Shown here one piece after another: positions 35,023-44,407 of a DNA stretch of 44,806 bases; the first letter of the stretch is position 1; the number at the start of each line of letters is the position of its first letter. This DNA comes from CAYRWM01 sp964428055 (GTDB lineage Bacteria > Bacillota > Clostridia > Christensenellales > Christensenellaceae). The notes under the pieces were generated by a model. That model saw nothing but the letters and a program-made list of their open reading frames with translations. It had not been told where the DNA came from and made no database searches. The position numbers and the translations under genes were made by a program. The stretch covers positions 1-44,806 of the forward strand of contig CAYRWM010000015.1 in NCBI GenBank assembly GCA_964428055.1. Reading direction: 5' to 3'.

Positions 35023-35533
35023 AGACCGCTATCTCGCTTAGCCGAGTCTCATTTAGCACTATGATGCCTTTTTCGATATCCCTTTCGATGAACACATCCG
35101 CCACAGCAGGGAACATGAAGGGATCATCTGAATCAACACAGTACACATCAGTGCAACCGTTCTGCAGTATATCCTTAAGGACTCCCAGTGTAGCACCTTT
35201 GCTGTCTTTGACAGCTGAGCCTATGAGATCCTCAACGTAGTAACTGCCATCAGGAAGACTGGCTGCATGTTCTCTGTCGATATAGAAATACCTGCCGCGC
35301 AGGCTTTCGGCGGATGTTCTGTCATCAAATCCATCAAGACTGAGATAAATACCGCCTTTTCCGTCCAGTCTGCCTTTTTTTACACCGATCTTTTCATATG
35401 CTCCGTTCGTTTCAAAGCATACATATTCGAGACTGTCGATCCTTGAAGGGTCATCTGTAAAAAGGGCAACCTTTACTTCCCCTTTGAGACCCTGGGGCTT
35501 TAGGATCTGTCCGAGCTCAAAGTATTCCTTCAT
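35012..35533 (-). CDS. rimM: Ribosome maturation factor RimM
   Basis: Assists 30S head assembly by binding S19. The 173-residue protein has the N-terminal beta-barrel start LGQILKPQGLKGEVKVALFTDDP and the C-terminal PRC-barrel domain with VEDLIGSAVKDSKGATLGVL and MFPAVADVFIERDIEKGIIVL. It overlaps trmD by 11 bases and starts five bases after khpA. Confidence 0.95.
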   Translation of the reverse strand: MKEYFELGQILKPQGLKGEVKVALFTDDPSRIDSLEYVCFETNGAYEKIGVKKGRLDGKGGIYLSLDGFDDRTSAESLRGRYFYIDREHAASLPDGSYYVEDLIGSAVKDSKGATLGVLKDILQNGCTDVYCVDSDDPFMFPAVADVFIERDIEKGIIVLNETRLSEIAVYGF

Positions 35534-35538
35534 TATAT

Positions 35539-35781
35539 CTAGTCAAGTATATCCACAACGAACTTCTTTTCGGAAGCTACACTTGCAGCCTTTACGACTG
35601 TCCTTATGGCTTTGGCAATGCGTCCCTGCTTGCCTATAACCTTTCCCATATCGGCCTGGGCGACACGAAGCTCGATTACGTAAGCGTCATCGCGTTCCTT
35701 GCATTCGACCTTTACTTCATCGGGAGCATCCACAAGACTCTTTGAAATGTACTCTACTAATGTGACTATCTTTTCGCTCAT
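35539..35781 (-). CDS. khpA: KH-domain RNA-binding protein KhpA
   Basis: An 80-residue single-KH-domain protein with the GKVIGKQGRIAKAIRTVVKAA motif. KhpA works with KhpB (EloR/Jag) in cell elongation in other Firmicutes and binds many small RNAs; khpB is not in this window. Its place between rpsP and rimM is conserved. Confidence 0.95.
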   Translation of the reverse strand: MSEKIVTLVEYISKSLVDAPDEVKVECKERDDAYVIELRVAQADMGKVIGKQGRIAKAIRTVVKAASVASEKKFVVDILD

Positions 35782-35782
35782 A

Positions 35783-36022
35783 TTATTTTATTGCTCCGCT
35801 CTTCTTAAGAAGTGCTCTGGCTGTATCTGTAGGCTGAGCGCCTTTACCGATCCATTCCACAGCTTTTTCATTATCGAGTTTCAGCTCTTTTGTGAGAGGA
35901 TTATAATATCCTACTTCTTCGATGAAGCGGCCGTCTCTGGGTGCGCGCTCATCGGCTACTACTACTCTGTAGAAAGGATTTTTCTTGGAGCCCATTCTCT
36001 TTAATCTGATTTTTACTGACAT
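35783..36022 (-). CDS. rpsP: 30S ribosomal protein S16
   Basis: A 79-residue S16 with the diagnostic MSVKIRLKRMGSKKNPFYRVVV-type start and APRDGRFIEEVGYYNPL. It is one base upstream of khpA and 32 bases after ffh. The length is normal. Confidence 0.98.
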   Translation of the reverse strand: MSVKIRLKRMGSKKNPFYRVVVADERAPRDGRFIEEVGYYNPLTKELKLDNEKAVEWIGKGAQPTDTARALLKKSGAIK

Positions 36023-36054
36023 TTTTAATTCTCCTTTTATAAATAAAATTTATA

Positions 36055-37386
36055 TCATAAACCGAAGGGCATATTGCGCATCATGCGCCCTCTCCGGCCT
36101 TTTCCGCCTGAAAACTGTTTCATCATCTTCTTCATCTGTTCAAACTGATTAAGCAGTCTGTTGACATCCTGAATCTTTGTACCGCTGCCGGCAGCGATCC
36201 TCTTGCGTCTGGAAGCGTTCAGTATCGCTGGATTGCGTCTTTCCTCAAGAGTCATGGATTTGACGATCGCGGCAGTTCTGTCCATCTGCTTTTCATCGAC
36301 CGTCATACCTGCAAGTTTGTTTCCTCCGGGCAGCATCTTCAGAACGTCATTCATGTCTCCCATATTTTTGACCTGCTCCATCTGTTCCAGGAAATCTTCA
36401 AGTGTAAGATCGTTCTTTGAGATCTTCCTCTGAAGCTCAACTGCCTTTTTCTCATCGAATGCATCCTTTGCCTTGTCTATGAGGGTGAGTACATCGCCCA
36501 TGCCCAGAATCCTGGATGCCATTCTGTCCGGATGAAACAGTTCGATATCGCCGAGCTTTTCTCCCGTACCGACAAACTTAATAGGCTTTCCGGTCACAGC
36601 TCTCACTGACATAGCAGCGCCGCCTCTCGCATCGCCGTCTATCTTTGTGAGTATGACTCCGTCATATCCGACTTCGTCATTAAAAACCTTTGCAGCATTG
36701 ACAGCATCCTGTCCGATCATGGCATCAACAACGAGAAGCGACTCATCGGGCTGAACAGCAGCCTTAAGGCCTCTGAGCTCTTCCATCATCTCGTCATCAA
36801 CATGCAGACGTCCCGCAGTATCAATTATCATAACATCGCAGGCCTGACTGTTTGCTTCCTTCAGCGCTGCTGCGTAGACCTTCTCAACAGGTTCCTGACC
36901 CATATCGAAGACTTTGGCACCGACCTGCTCTCCGACCACATGCAGCTGTGTTATCGCAGCAGGCCTGTGGATATCGCAGGCAACCAGCATCGGATGCTTG
37001 CCTTTTTTCATAAGGTACTGGGCAAGTTTTGCACAGAAGGTAGTCTTACCCGCACCCTGAAGCCCCATCATCATTATCTTGACAGGTGGCATACCGGAGA
37101 GTTTCAGATCCTCAGCTTTTCCGCCGAGAAGCTCGATCATCTCCTGATTGACGACATCAATTACCTGCTGACCCGGCGTCAAACTCTCGAGTATCTCGTG
37201 TCCCATGCACTTCTCGGTTACGGACTTGATGAAATCCTTTACGACCACAAAGTTGACGTCAGCCTCGAGGAGTGCCAGCTTTATTTCACGCATCGCCGCC
37301 TTGATATCGCTCTCGGAGAGTTTTCCTCTGTTCTTAAGTTTTGAAAAGACTGCCTGCAGCTTATCAGCTATACCTTCAAAAGCCAT
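36055..37386 (-). CDS. ffh: Signal recognition particle protein Ffh
   Basis: The SRP54 GTPase that targets nascent membrane proteins. The ATG at 37386 has AGGAGG six bases upstream, giving 443 residues; a GTG one codon earlier is disfavoured. The N domain is followed by the G domain with GLQGAGKTT at 108-116, and by DTAGRLHVD and TKIDGDARGGAA. The methionine-rich M domain covers the last ~120 residues. It overlaps the ylxM stop by one base (TGATG). The SRP RNA gene is not in this window. Confidence 0.97.
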   Translation of the reverse strand: MAFEGIADKLQAVFSKLKNRGKLSESDIKAAMREIKLALLEADVNFVVVKDFIKSVTEKCMGHEILESLTPGQQVIDVVNQEMIELLGGKAEDLKLSGMPPVKIMMMGLQGAGKTTFCAKLAQYLMKKGKHPMLVACDIHRPAAITQLHVVGEQVGAKVFDMGQEPVEKVYAAALKEANSQACDVMIIDTAGRLHVDDEMMEELRGLKAAVQPDESLLVVDAMIGQDAVNAAKVFNDEVGYDGVILTKIDGDARGGAAMSVRAVTGKPIKFVGTGEKLGDIELFHPDRMASRILGMGDVLTLIDKAKDAFDEKKAVELQRKISKNDLTLEDFLEQMEQVKNMGDMNDVLKMLPGGNKLAGMTVDEKQMDRTAAIVKSMTLEERRNPAILNASRRKRIAAGSGTKIQDVNRLLNQFEQMKKMMKQFSGGKGRRGRMMRNMPFGL

Positions 37387-37628
37387 CACAATCCTCCTCT
37401 GCCGGCGCTTACGAGATGGAGTTTGCTCTCCATGCCGCGCAATTTGCTCTCAGAGCGTTTTATCATGTCGAGCACACCCTGTCTGGTGATGCCCATATCA
37501 GCCGCTATTTCGGCCAGAGAGAGATCCTCCAGATAGTAGAGTTCCATAGCCCTCTTCTGCCTGTCGGTCAGGAAATCGCCGTATTCATCCAGATATAGCG
37601 ACATTTTAAGATCCTTCTCAAAACTCAT
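37386..37628 (-). CDS. ylxM: YlxM-like helix-turn-helix protein
   Basis: An 80-residue protein with the sigma-70-region-4-like helix-turn-helix LYYLEDLSLAEIAADMGITRQGVLDMIKRSE (about 30-61). This is the YlxM family, which lies before ffh in most Firmicutes and binds SRP RNA or Ffh in some. It is shorter than the ~105-110 residues usual for the family, because the C-terminal helix is cut after ESKLRGMESKLH. The gene is directly downstream of a strong promoter and an inverted repeat. Confidence 0.88.
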   Translation of the reverse strand: MSFEKDLKMSLYLDEYGDFLTDRQKRAMELYYLEDLSLAEIAADMGITRQGVLDMIKRSESKLRGMESKLHLVSAGRGGL

Positions 37629-37648
37629 GACAAAACCTCAAATAAATA

Positions 37649-37676
37649 AGGTGTAAAGTACTACACCTTTACACCT
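37649..37676. repeat. 10-bp perfect inverted repeat at the ylxM-ffh promoter
   Basis: AGGTGTAAAG (37649-37658), an 8-base centre TACTACAC and CTTTACACCT (37667-37676). The outer arm starts one base after the -10 box, so the repeat covers the transcription start. An inner GGTGTA/TACACC pair (37650-37655 with 37662-37667 approximately) repeats the same half-site. It can be an operator, or, in RNA, a hairpin followed by TATTTATTT. Confidence 0.65.
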
Positions 37677-37677
37677 A

Positions 37678-37705
37678 ATTATAGACATCATTCATTGTTT
37701 GTCAA
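37678..37705 (-). promoter_or_regulatory. Sigma-A promoter of ylxM-ffh-rpsP-khpA-rimM-trmD-rplS
   Basis: Perfect TTGACA (37705-37700), a 16-base spacer and perfect TATAAT (37683-37678) on the minus strand, placed just after the ftsY stop codon. Confidence 0.85.
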
Positions 37706-37709
37706 GTGT

Positions 37710-38612
37710 TTATTCCATCAGAGCCTTGGCGAAATCCCTTGCATCGAACGGTCTCAGATCATCAACGCCTTCGCCTACGCCTATAAATCTTACTGGAACA
37801 CCTATCATTTCTTTGACAGAGCATACGATACCGCCCTTTGCCGTACCGTCGAGCTTTGTCAGGATGATTCCGCTTATATCAACGGCTTCAGCAAAAACTT
37901 TGGCCTGTTCCACAGCATTCTGACCGGTAGTAGCGTCAATGACGAGCAGAGTCTCGACAGAAAAATCACCGTTGGCCTTTGCTATGACTCTCTTTATCTT
38001 CTCAAGCTCTGACATCAGATTCTTCTTGTTGTGAAGACGCCCGGCGGTATCGACCAGGAGCAAATCCGTTCCGGCATGTTTAGCCGCATCTACTGCATCG
38101 AAAACGACTGCCGCAGGATCAGCGCCCTCACCGTATTTGATCACTCTGGCACCTGTCCTGTCTCCCCATATACTTAACTGCTCGGCAGCAGCAGCCCTGA
38201 AAGTATCAGCAGCTGCCAGCATTACGCTGTAACCTTTCTCCTGCTTGTAATAATTTGCTAGTTTCCCTATAGCGGTTGTCTTGCCGACACCGTTTACGCC
38301 GACTATGAGGAATATTACAGGAGGCTTCAGTTCCAGCGCAGGAGCATCCATGTGCCTGAACAGTATTTCCTCAAGATAACTCTTTATCTCTTCACTGTCC
38401 TTTACGTTATTCTCCTTGACGCAGTCTCTGAGATCGTCCAGGACCTTCTCAGTCATCTCATACCCCATATCGGAAAGTATAAGAACCTCTTCAAGCTCCT
38501 CGAAGAACTCATCGTCAACCTTTCTGAAGCTCTTTACTATGCTGTTAAGCCTTTCATTAAAGCCGCTCTTGGTCTTTGAAATGCCGGCCTTTAATCTGTC
38601 AAAAAAACTCAT
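37710..38612 (-). CDS. ftsY: Signal recognition particle receptor FtsY
   Basis: The SRP receptor GTPase. The ATG at 38612 has AAAGGA six bases upstream, giving 300 residues starting MSFFDRLKAGISKTKSGF; the open frame continues 28 codons into smc but without family similarity. It has an N domain, GVNGVGKTT at 105-113, DTAGRLHNKKNLM, TKLDGTAKGG and the closing GVGEGVDDLRPFDARDF. There is no acidic A domain, as is normal in Firmicutes. It lies 11 bases after smc. Confidence 0.96.
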   Translation of the reverse strand: MSFFDRLKAGISKTKSGFNERLNSIVKSFRKVDDEFFEELEEVLILSDMGYEMTEKVLDDLRDCVKENNVKDSEEIKSYLEEILFRHMDAPALELKPPVIFLIVGVNGVGKTTAIGKLANYYKQEKGYSVMLAAADTFRAAAAEQLSIWGDRTGARVIKYGEGADPAAVVFDAVDAAKHAGTDLLLVDTAGRLHNKKNLMSELEKIKRVIAKANGDFSVETLLVIDATTGQNAVEQAKVFAEAVDISGIILTKLDGTAKGGIVCSVKEMIGVPVRFIGVGEGVDDLRPFDARDFAKALME

Positions 38613-38623
38613 GCCAATCCTTT

Positions 38624-41600
38624 CTAACTCAGCTCGACAGAGAGTATCTCGGAGATACCCTTCTTCCTCATTGCGATTCCGTAAAGAGTATCGCATACGG
38701 ACATAGTTGGTTTTCTGTGCGTTATAACTATGAACTGCAGCTCCTCAGCCAGTTTTGTGAGATAATCCGTAAACCTGTACAGATTGTTGTCGTCCAGAGG
38801 TGCATCTATCTCATCAAGAAGACATATCGGCGACGGGTTAATATCAAGCATCGCAAACAGAAGAGCTATAGCGCAAAGAGCCTTTTCACCACCCGAAAGC
38901 AGGGTGAGTCTCTGCAGTTTCTTGCCCGGAGGCTCTGCGATGATGTCAATGCCTCTTCCATTCGGACCGTCTTCCTCAACCAGTTCAAGACTTGCTTTGC
39001 CGCCTCCAAAGAGTTCTTTGAATACCTGCTGGAATTTTTCGTTTATGAGCGTAAACTTTTCATTGAAACAGCTCTCCATATCTCTGGTCAGGGATGCTAT
39101 GACCGAAATAAGATCATCACTTGCTTTTTCAAGATCATGCTTCTGCACGAGCATATCCTCTAGCCTTTCACTAACACGGTTGTAATCATCTATAGCATTC
39201 GGATTGACTGGACCCATTTCGCCGAGGGAACCGCGAATCTCATTAATCCTCCTTGTGCTGCTCTGAACCGAGAACTGCTCAAATCTGAACGGGAGCGCAT
39301 TAGCATATGTCAGACTGTATTCCTCCCATATCCTGTTCTCCATATTCTCCATCTGAAGCTGACTCTTGTCTATCTGTGATGCTATCCTGTATTTCTGTTC
39401 TATCAGCTCATTCTGCCTTGCAGTCGCTTCGGAAGACATCCTCACCTTATCAGATATATCGCTTTCTATACGCTCTTTTTCCGTATATATCTTCTTGACG
39501 CTCTCGGAAGCATCCTTTATATGAATGTGAGCTTCATCCAACTTGTTCAGTATGTCTTTTCTTTCGTTTTCTATACCGCTGTCCAGCTGTTTCTGTATAC
39601 CTGTGAGCCTGAGTTCGGATTCCTCATTCTCTTTTGAACAAGTGCTTATATCGGAATTAAGATGCTCCATCTGCAGCAGGAGTTTTTCCTTTCGGCCAAT
39701 AAGTTCTTTCTGTAGAAGCGAAGCCTCCTGAAGTGATTCAGTGAGCCTTTCAGTATCACTTGAGATCTCGGCTATCCCTGTTTCAATACGTCCCAGCCTG
39801 GATTCAACTTCAGCATACTTATCCTCAATTACTCCGAGCTTTGTTTTTTCTTCTTCATACTTCTCACCGCACTCGGCATAATCCTTTTCAAATCCTGCGA
39901 TGAGAGCATCGTTTTCACCTATCCTCTCCTCAATACTCTTAAGGAGAGTCTCGGCACTCCCGGCTTCAGCCCTGAATGAGGAAACTGCTTTTGCATTATC
40001 TTCTATAGCCTTCACCGATGCAGCATGTTTTTCTTCAAGTTCTTTTAAGCTGCTCTCAAGTTCATCCTGGGCGGCAGACGCAGCAGATGCTTTCTTTTCA
40101 AGATCCTCAATATCGGAAGCGAGCTCCTCTATCATCCTGTTTCTTGAAAGAAATCCTTTTGACTGTTTATCGGTGCTGCCGCCTGTAACTGAACCGCCGG
40201 GTCTCAGTATATCGCCCTTTTCAGTCACTGTTTTGACCGAGTAGCCGGTCTTTTTCATAAAAGCGAAAGCACTGTCGAGTTCATCAATTATGACAGTCCT
40301 GCTTAAAAGAAAATCCACGGCAGGCCTGATATCGTCATCACACTCTATCAAAGTGCTGGCGATACCGCGTACGCCCTTGATGGCTGCAAATCCTTCGGAT
40401 TCCTCTTTTGTGAAGTATTTAGGTTTTATGGTGTCTATAGGCAGGAAAGTGACTCTCCCGCTTTTAGTCTGTCTCAGATATTCTATCGCTTCTTTTGCGG
40501 ACTTTTCATCGCGGACAACTACATCCTGGAGTGCATTGCCGAGTACTGTCTCAAGAGCAATCTCATACTTCTTCGGAACCTTTATAAGATCGGCTACAGT
40601 TCCGATTAGTCCATTTTTAAAATGCCCCTTATTTTCGCTTTTGAAAAGGCTCTTGATACCTGAAGCATATCCTTCATAACTGTCCTTCAGGTCAAGCAGC
40701 AGTTCCCTTGATGACTGTTTCTGGGCGAGTGAACTCCTTATACCTGACAGTTCTTCCTGATTCTCATCCCTCTTCTGCCTTGTCTCAAGGCGAAGTGAAT
40801 TAATCTCATTGGCTTCTCTTGAAAGTCTTTCCCCTGCTGCTTCTGAATCATCCAGCTTTTTTTTGCTGGCTTCATAGCGTTCCTTTGCTTCGCTGTGCTG
40901 ACCGGATAGTTCACTGCCGTCACGGCGATATTTTTCAAGGCTGTCCCTGATAAGTTCGGATCTTGTCTCGTACCTTGCGCAGACTCTCTTTGCCTCTTCA
41001 AATTGTTCGCGTACGGAATTAAACTCAGCCTTTACATCATCGGCACTGCTTGTGTAACTAAGCGCAGATTCCCTGCTCGCATCCCTTTCGGATTCCAGCC
41101 TCTTTATGTTCTCAAAACACTGGTCAGATTCGGCATTCAGTGCCTCAAGGTCGTTCTTCAGTTCATCAAGCGCTTTGCCGTCTTCCTCTATCTTTTCAGA
41201 ATTAGAGCGTATACTGTCCTCTATCTCTTTTTTCTCACGCGTCAGGTTGTTTTCCTTTTCAAGGATGAGATTATACTCACCGCGCAGTTTTTCGCGCTCC
41301 TGACTCTTTTCCGCTATATCCCTGTGATTGAGCTCTAGTGTTTTCTGTATCTCTTCCGATTTCGCCCTGAGTTCGGCAATCTCGTTGCTAAGTCTCTCTA
41401 TAAGAGCTGAGTTCTCTTCGGATTCCTCTGCATTCTCCTTCTGCTGCATACCGAGTTTTTCTATCCTCTCCCTGGTATGATCGCAGTTATACAGATAAAG
41501 GTTGATCTCCAGGCCTTTGAGCTCCTCCTTAAGTGAGAAAAACTGTTTTGCAGCATCCATCTGCTCCCTTAAGGGCTCGACCTGCGTCTCAAGTTCGTGG

Positions 41601-42184
41601 ATTATATCCTCAAGCCTTAAAAGATTGGCTTTGGTCTTTGTAAGATTCCTTTCAGCTTCCTCTTTCTTGACGCGGTATTTCATGACACCGGCAGCTTCCT
41701 CAAAGACGCTGACTCTTTCATGCGGTTTGCTGTTCAGTATCTCATCTATCTTGCCCTGGCCGATAATAGAGTATCCCTCTTTGCCTATACCGGTATCACG
41801 GAATAGTTCAACAACATCCTTGAGTCTGCATACTGTACCGTTGATATAATACTCGCTCTCCCCCGATCTGTAGAGTTTTCTCTTAACAGACACTTCGCTG
41901 AAGTCACTCTTGACCCTGCCGTCGCTGTTGTCAAAAGTCAGCTCAACTTCGCAGTAGCCCTTCTTCGGGACATCGTCTGTACCGTTGAATATGACATCCC
42001 CCATGTTGGTGCCCCTTAAGTTCTTAGCGCTCTGTTCGCCAAGGACCCATCTTATGGCATCGGCGATATTACTCTTGCCGCTGCCGTTAGGACCTACAAC
42101 ACCGGTAATCCCTTTTTTCACAAGTATTTCCTTTTTAGTGTGGAATGACTTAAAGCCATTCATTTCTATCCTTGTCAGATACAA
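38624..42184 (-). CDS. smc: Chromosome segregation protein SMC
   Basis: A 1186-residue SMC, full length. The N-terminal Walker A GPNGSGKS is at 31-38, two long coiled coils flank the hinge at about 500-660 (YASGIKSLFKSENKG...GSVTGG), and the C-terminal head has LSGGEKALCAIALLFA followed by Walker B ICLLDEIDAPLDD. It acts with ScpA and ScpB, encoded at 7.8-9.1 kb. The rnc gene that often precedes smc is absent, replaced by an RseC-like gene 13 bases upstream. Confidence 0.97.
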   Translation of the reverse strand: MYLTRIEMNGFKSFHTKKEILVKKGITGVVGPNGSGKSNIADAIRWVLGEQSAKNLRGTNMGDVIFNGTDDVPKKGYCEVELTFDNSDGRVKSDFSEVSVKRKLYRSGESEYYINGTVCRLKDVVELFRDTGIGKEGYSIIGQGKIDEILNSKPHERVSVFEEAAGVMKYRVKKEEAERNLTKTKANLLRLEDIIHELETQVEPLREQMDAAKQFFSLKEELKGLEINLYLYNCDHTRERIEKLGMQQKENAEESEENSALIERLSNEIAELRAKSEEIQKTLELNHRDIAEKSQEREKLRGEYNLILEKENNLTREKKEIEDSIRSNSEKIEEDGKALDELKNDLEALNAESDQCFENIKRLESERDASRESALSYTSSADDVKAEFNSVREQFEEAKRVCARYETRSELIRDSLEKYRRDGSELSGQHSEAKERYEASKKKLDDSEAAGERLSREANEINSLRLETRQKRDENQEELSGIRSSLAQKQSSRELLLDLKDSYEGYASGIKSLFKSENKGHFKNGLIGTVADLIKVPKKYEIALETVLGNALQDVVVRDEKSAKEAIEYLRQTKSGRVTFLPIDTIKPKYFTKEESEGFAAIKGVRGIASTLIECDDDIRPAVDFLLSRTVIIDELDSAFAFMKKTGYSVKTVTEKGDILRPGGSVTGGSTDKQSKGFLSRNRMIEELASDIEDLEKKASAASAAQDELESSLKELEEKHAASVKAIEDNAKAVSSFRAEAGSAETLLKSIEERIGENDALIAGFEKDYAECGEKYEEEKTKLGVIEDKYAEVESRLGRIETGIAEISSDTERLTESLQEASLLQKELIGRKEKLLLQMEHLNSDISTCSKENEESELRLTGIQKQLDSGIENERKDILNKLDEAHIHIKDASESVKKIYTEKERIESDISDKVRMSSEATARQNELIEQKYRIASQIDKSQLQMENMENRIWEEYSLTYANALPFRFEQFSVQSSTRRINEIRGSLGEMGPVNPNAIDDYNRVSERLEDMLVQKHDLEKASDDLISVIASLTRDMESCFNEKFTLINEKFQQVFKELFGGGKASLELVEEDGPNGRGIDIIAEPPGKKLQRLTLLSGGEKALCAIALLFAMLDINPSPICLLDEIDAPLDDNNLYRFTDYLTKLAEELQFIVITHRKPTMSVCDTLYGIAMRKKGISEILSVELS

Positions 42185-42197
42185 CGGATATACTCCT

Positions 42198-42617
42198 TTA
42201 CTCTACGATTTCTACTATCCTGTAAACGTTTGAAAAAACCTTTCTGAACAGAGGTTCAAGAAAATGCAGTAATACAAATCCCGCCGCCGTCATGCAAATC
42301 GCAAGCAGTGCGGCAAAGACTTCTCTGTCAATGCTTATGCTTACCGGTGCAAACAGTCCTATTAGAAGTCCCGCAACCAGAAAAGCAAGCGGTACCAGAT
42401 AGGCTATAGCCGATGTGCCGAGAGCATTCTTTGTGGAGAATTCCACCTCGACACGATCGCCGACCTTAGCACCTACATCATTCGGAGCCTTTACGGTCAC
42501 GCTGCCCTGTCCGGAAAGCATACCGCATGCATGGCATTTTCCGCATGCCGCAGTCCGCTTGAACTCGATAAAGGCATTCCCCTTATCTATGTTTACTACC
42601 TTTCCGGTCTCCTGCAT
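42198..42617 (-). CDS. RseC/SoxR-reducing family membrane protein
   Basis: A 139-residue protein of the RseC/MucC family (PF04246). The N-terminal cytoplasmic part has the cysteine cluster CGKCHAC (C25, C28, C31) typical of the family, and two hydrophobic helices follow (AIAYLVPLAFLVAGLLIGLF and an AALLAICMTAAGFVLL stretch). In E. coli, RseC acts with Rsx electron transport to keep SoxR reduced; in Clostridia it usually sits beside Rnf genes, so a place between aspS and smc is unusual. The start overlaps the aspS stop by one base (TGATG); a GTG at 42620 is an alternative. Confidence 0.87.
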   Translation of the reverse strand: MQETGKVVNIDKGNAFIEFKRTAACGKCHACGMLSGQGSVTVKAPNDVGAKVGDRVEVEFSTKNALGTSAIAYLVPLAFLVAGLLIGLFAPVSISIDREVFAALLAICMTAAGFVLLHFLEPLFRKVFSNVYRIVEIVE

Positions 42618-44407
42618 CACTTATCATCCCTGATGACATTAAGGTGAAGTTCCTTAAGCTGATCGTCATCAACTAAGCTCGGGGCATTCGTCATATAACA
42701 CATGGCGTTCTGTGCCTTGGGGAACGCTGTAACATCCCTAATGGAATCACATCCGCCCAGTATCATGGCGAATCTCTCAAGACCGATCGCAAGCCCGCCG
42801 TGAGGAGGCGTGCCGTATTTAAATGCCTCCATCAAGAATCCGAATCTCTCCCATGCCTGCTCTTTGGAGAATCCAAGTGCGCGGAACATCCTCTCCTGCA
42901 GCTCAGGATCATGTATCCTTATGCTGCCGCCACCCAGTTCGTTGCCGTTGAGAACGATGTCATATGCCTTTGCCCTGACTGCGCCCGGATCCTTTTCAAT
43001 AAGATCCTGATCTTCGTCCATAGGTGAAGTAAAGGGATGATGCATTGCCACATACCTTCCCTCTTCGTCACTGTACTCGAACTGCGGGAACTCCGTTACC
43101 CAGAGAAGATCGAATGAACCTTCCTCTATCTTTCCCATCTTCTGGGCAATATTTATTCTGAGAGCGCCGAGCGCTGTGAAAACTACTTTGTTTGAATCTG
43201 CCACAAAGAACAGCACATCACCGGCTTCGGCACCGGTAGCAGCCTTTATGCCGCTGATCTCATCCTCGCTTAAGAATTTAGCTACAGGAGAAGTCATAGT
43301 GCCGTCCTCTTTGAGGATCATCCAAGCAAGGCCCTTTGCACCGTAGGTCTTTACGAATTCACCCAGTGCATCTATCTCCTTCCTGGAATATGCGGAAGCA
43401 CAGCCCTTTGCATTGATTGCCCTGACGCTGCCGCCCGAAGCGACAGCTCCGGAGAACACCTTGAAGCCGCTGTCCTTTACGACATCGCTTATATCGCATA
43501 GTTCATATCCGAACCTGGTGTCAGGTTTGTCAGAACCGTACCTGGCCATAGCTTCACTGTACTTGATGCGTCTTAACGGAAGCTGTATCTCTTTACCAAG
43601 AACCTCTTTGAACACATGCGCTATGAGTCTCTCGGTCACTGACATCACGTCTTCAGCCTCGACAAAAGACATCTCCATATCGATCTGTGTAAACTCAGGC
43701 TGTCTGTCAGCCCTCAGGTCCTCATCTCTGAAACATCTCGCTATCTGGTAATAACGGTCAAAACCGGATACCATCAGTATCTGCTTAAACAGCTGAGGAG
43801 ACTGTGGAAGTGCATAGAAGCAACCCTCATGAACCCTTGACGGAACAAGATAGTCTCTGGCTCCTTCAGGTGTGCTCTTTTGAAGTATCGGTGTCTCTAT
43901 CTCAAGAAAACCGTTATCATTCAGAAAAGAATGCACGCTGTTAACTATACGACTTCTCAGCATGATATTCTGCTGCATTTTGGGACGTCTGAGATCCAGA
44001 TACCTGTACTTAAGCCTGAGCTCTTCCCTTACGTTTATATCGTTGTCTATCTCAAACGGCGGAGTACTGGCTTCGCTCAGTATCTTTAAGTCCTCGACTT
44101 CTATCTCAATCTTTCCTGTCTTGAGCGCGTTGTTAACAGCACCGCCCCTCTTTATGACCTTACCTTTTACAGCAAGAACATATTCGCTTCTGATACTCTC
44201 GACCTTCTCATAGTCGCCTTTGTATGTCGATTCATCGAAAACTAGCTGTATTATTCCGCTACGGTCTCTTAAGTCTATGAATATTAAAGAACCTAGATTT
44301 CTCCTCACAGAGGTCCATCCCATAAGTACAACTTTCTCGCCTATCGAGTTTTCATCATAGTCGGTACAAAGACCGGTCCTTTTCCAGCCGTCAAGTAATT
44401 CTGCCAT
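42617..44407 (-). CDS. aspS: Aspartyl-tRNA synthetase
   Basis: A class II synthetase, 596 residues, the bacterial type with an inserted GAD domain. The N-terminal OB fold contains VLMGWTSVRRNLGSLIFIDLRDRSG, motif 2 contains FRDEDLRADRQPEFTQIDMEMSF, and motif 3 is GGLAIGLERFAMILGG near the C-terminus. The ATG overlaps the hisS stop (TAATG), the normal hisS-aspS operon. Whether it discriminates Asp from Asn tRNA cannot be read here. Confidence 0.97.
   Translation of the reverse strand: MAELLDGWKRTGLCTDYDENSIGEKVVLMGWTSVRRNLGSLIFIDLRDRSGIIQLVFDESTYKGDYEKVESIRSEYVLAVKGKVIKRGGAVNNALKTGKIEIEVEDLKILSEASTPPFEIDNDINVREELRLKYRYLDLRRPKMQQNIMLRSRIVNSVHSFLNDNGFLEIETPILQKSTPEGARDYLVPSRVHEGCFYALPQSPQLFKQILMVSGFDRYYQIARCFRDEDLRADRQPEFTQIDMEMSFVEAEDVMSVTERLIAHVFKEVLGKEIQLPLRRIKYSEAMARYGSDKPDTRFGYELCDISDVVKDSGFKVFSGAVASGGSVRAINAKGCASAYSRKEIDALGEFVKTYGAKGLAWMILKEDGTMTSPVAKFLSEDEISGIKAATGAEAGDVLFFVADSNKVVFTALGALRINIAQKMGKIEEGSFDLLWVTEFPQFEYSDEEGRYVAMHHPFTSPMDEDQDLIEKDPGAVRAKAYDIVLNGNELGGGSIRIHDPELQERMFRALGFSKEQAWERFGFLMEAFKYGTPPHGGLAIGLERFAMILGGCDSIRDVTAFPKAQNAMCYMTNAPSLVDDDQLKELHLNVIRDDK

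Noticed and set aside
38613..38696. N-terminal extension of ftsY into smc
   Set aside because: No similarity to FtsY; the inner ATG has AAAGGA at the right distance.
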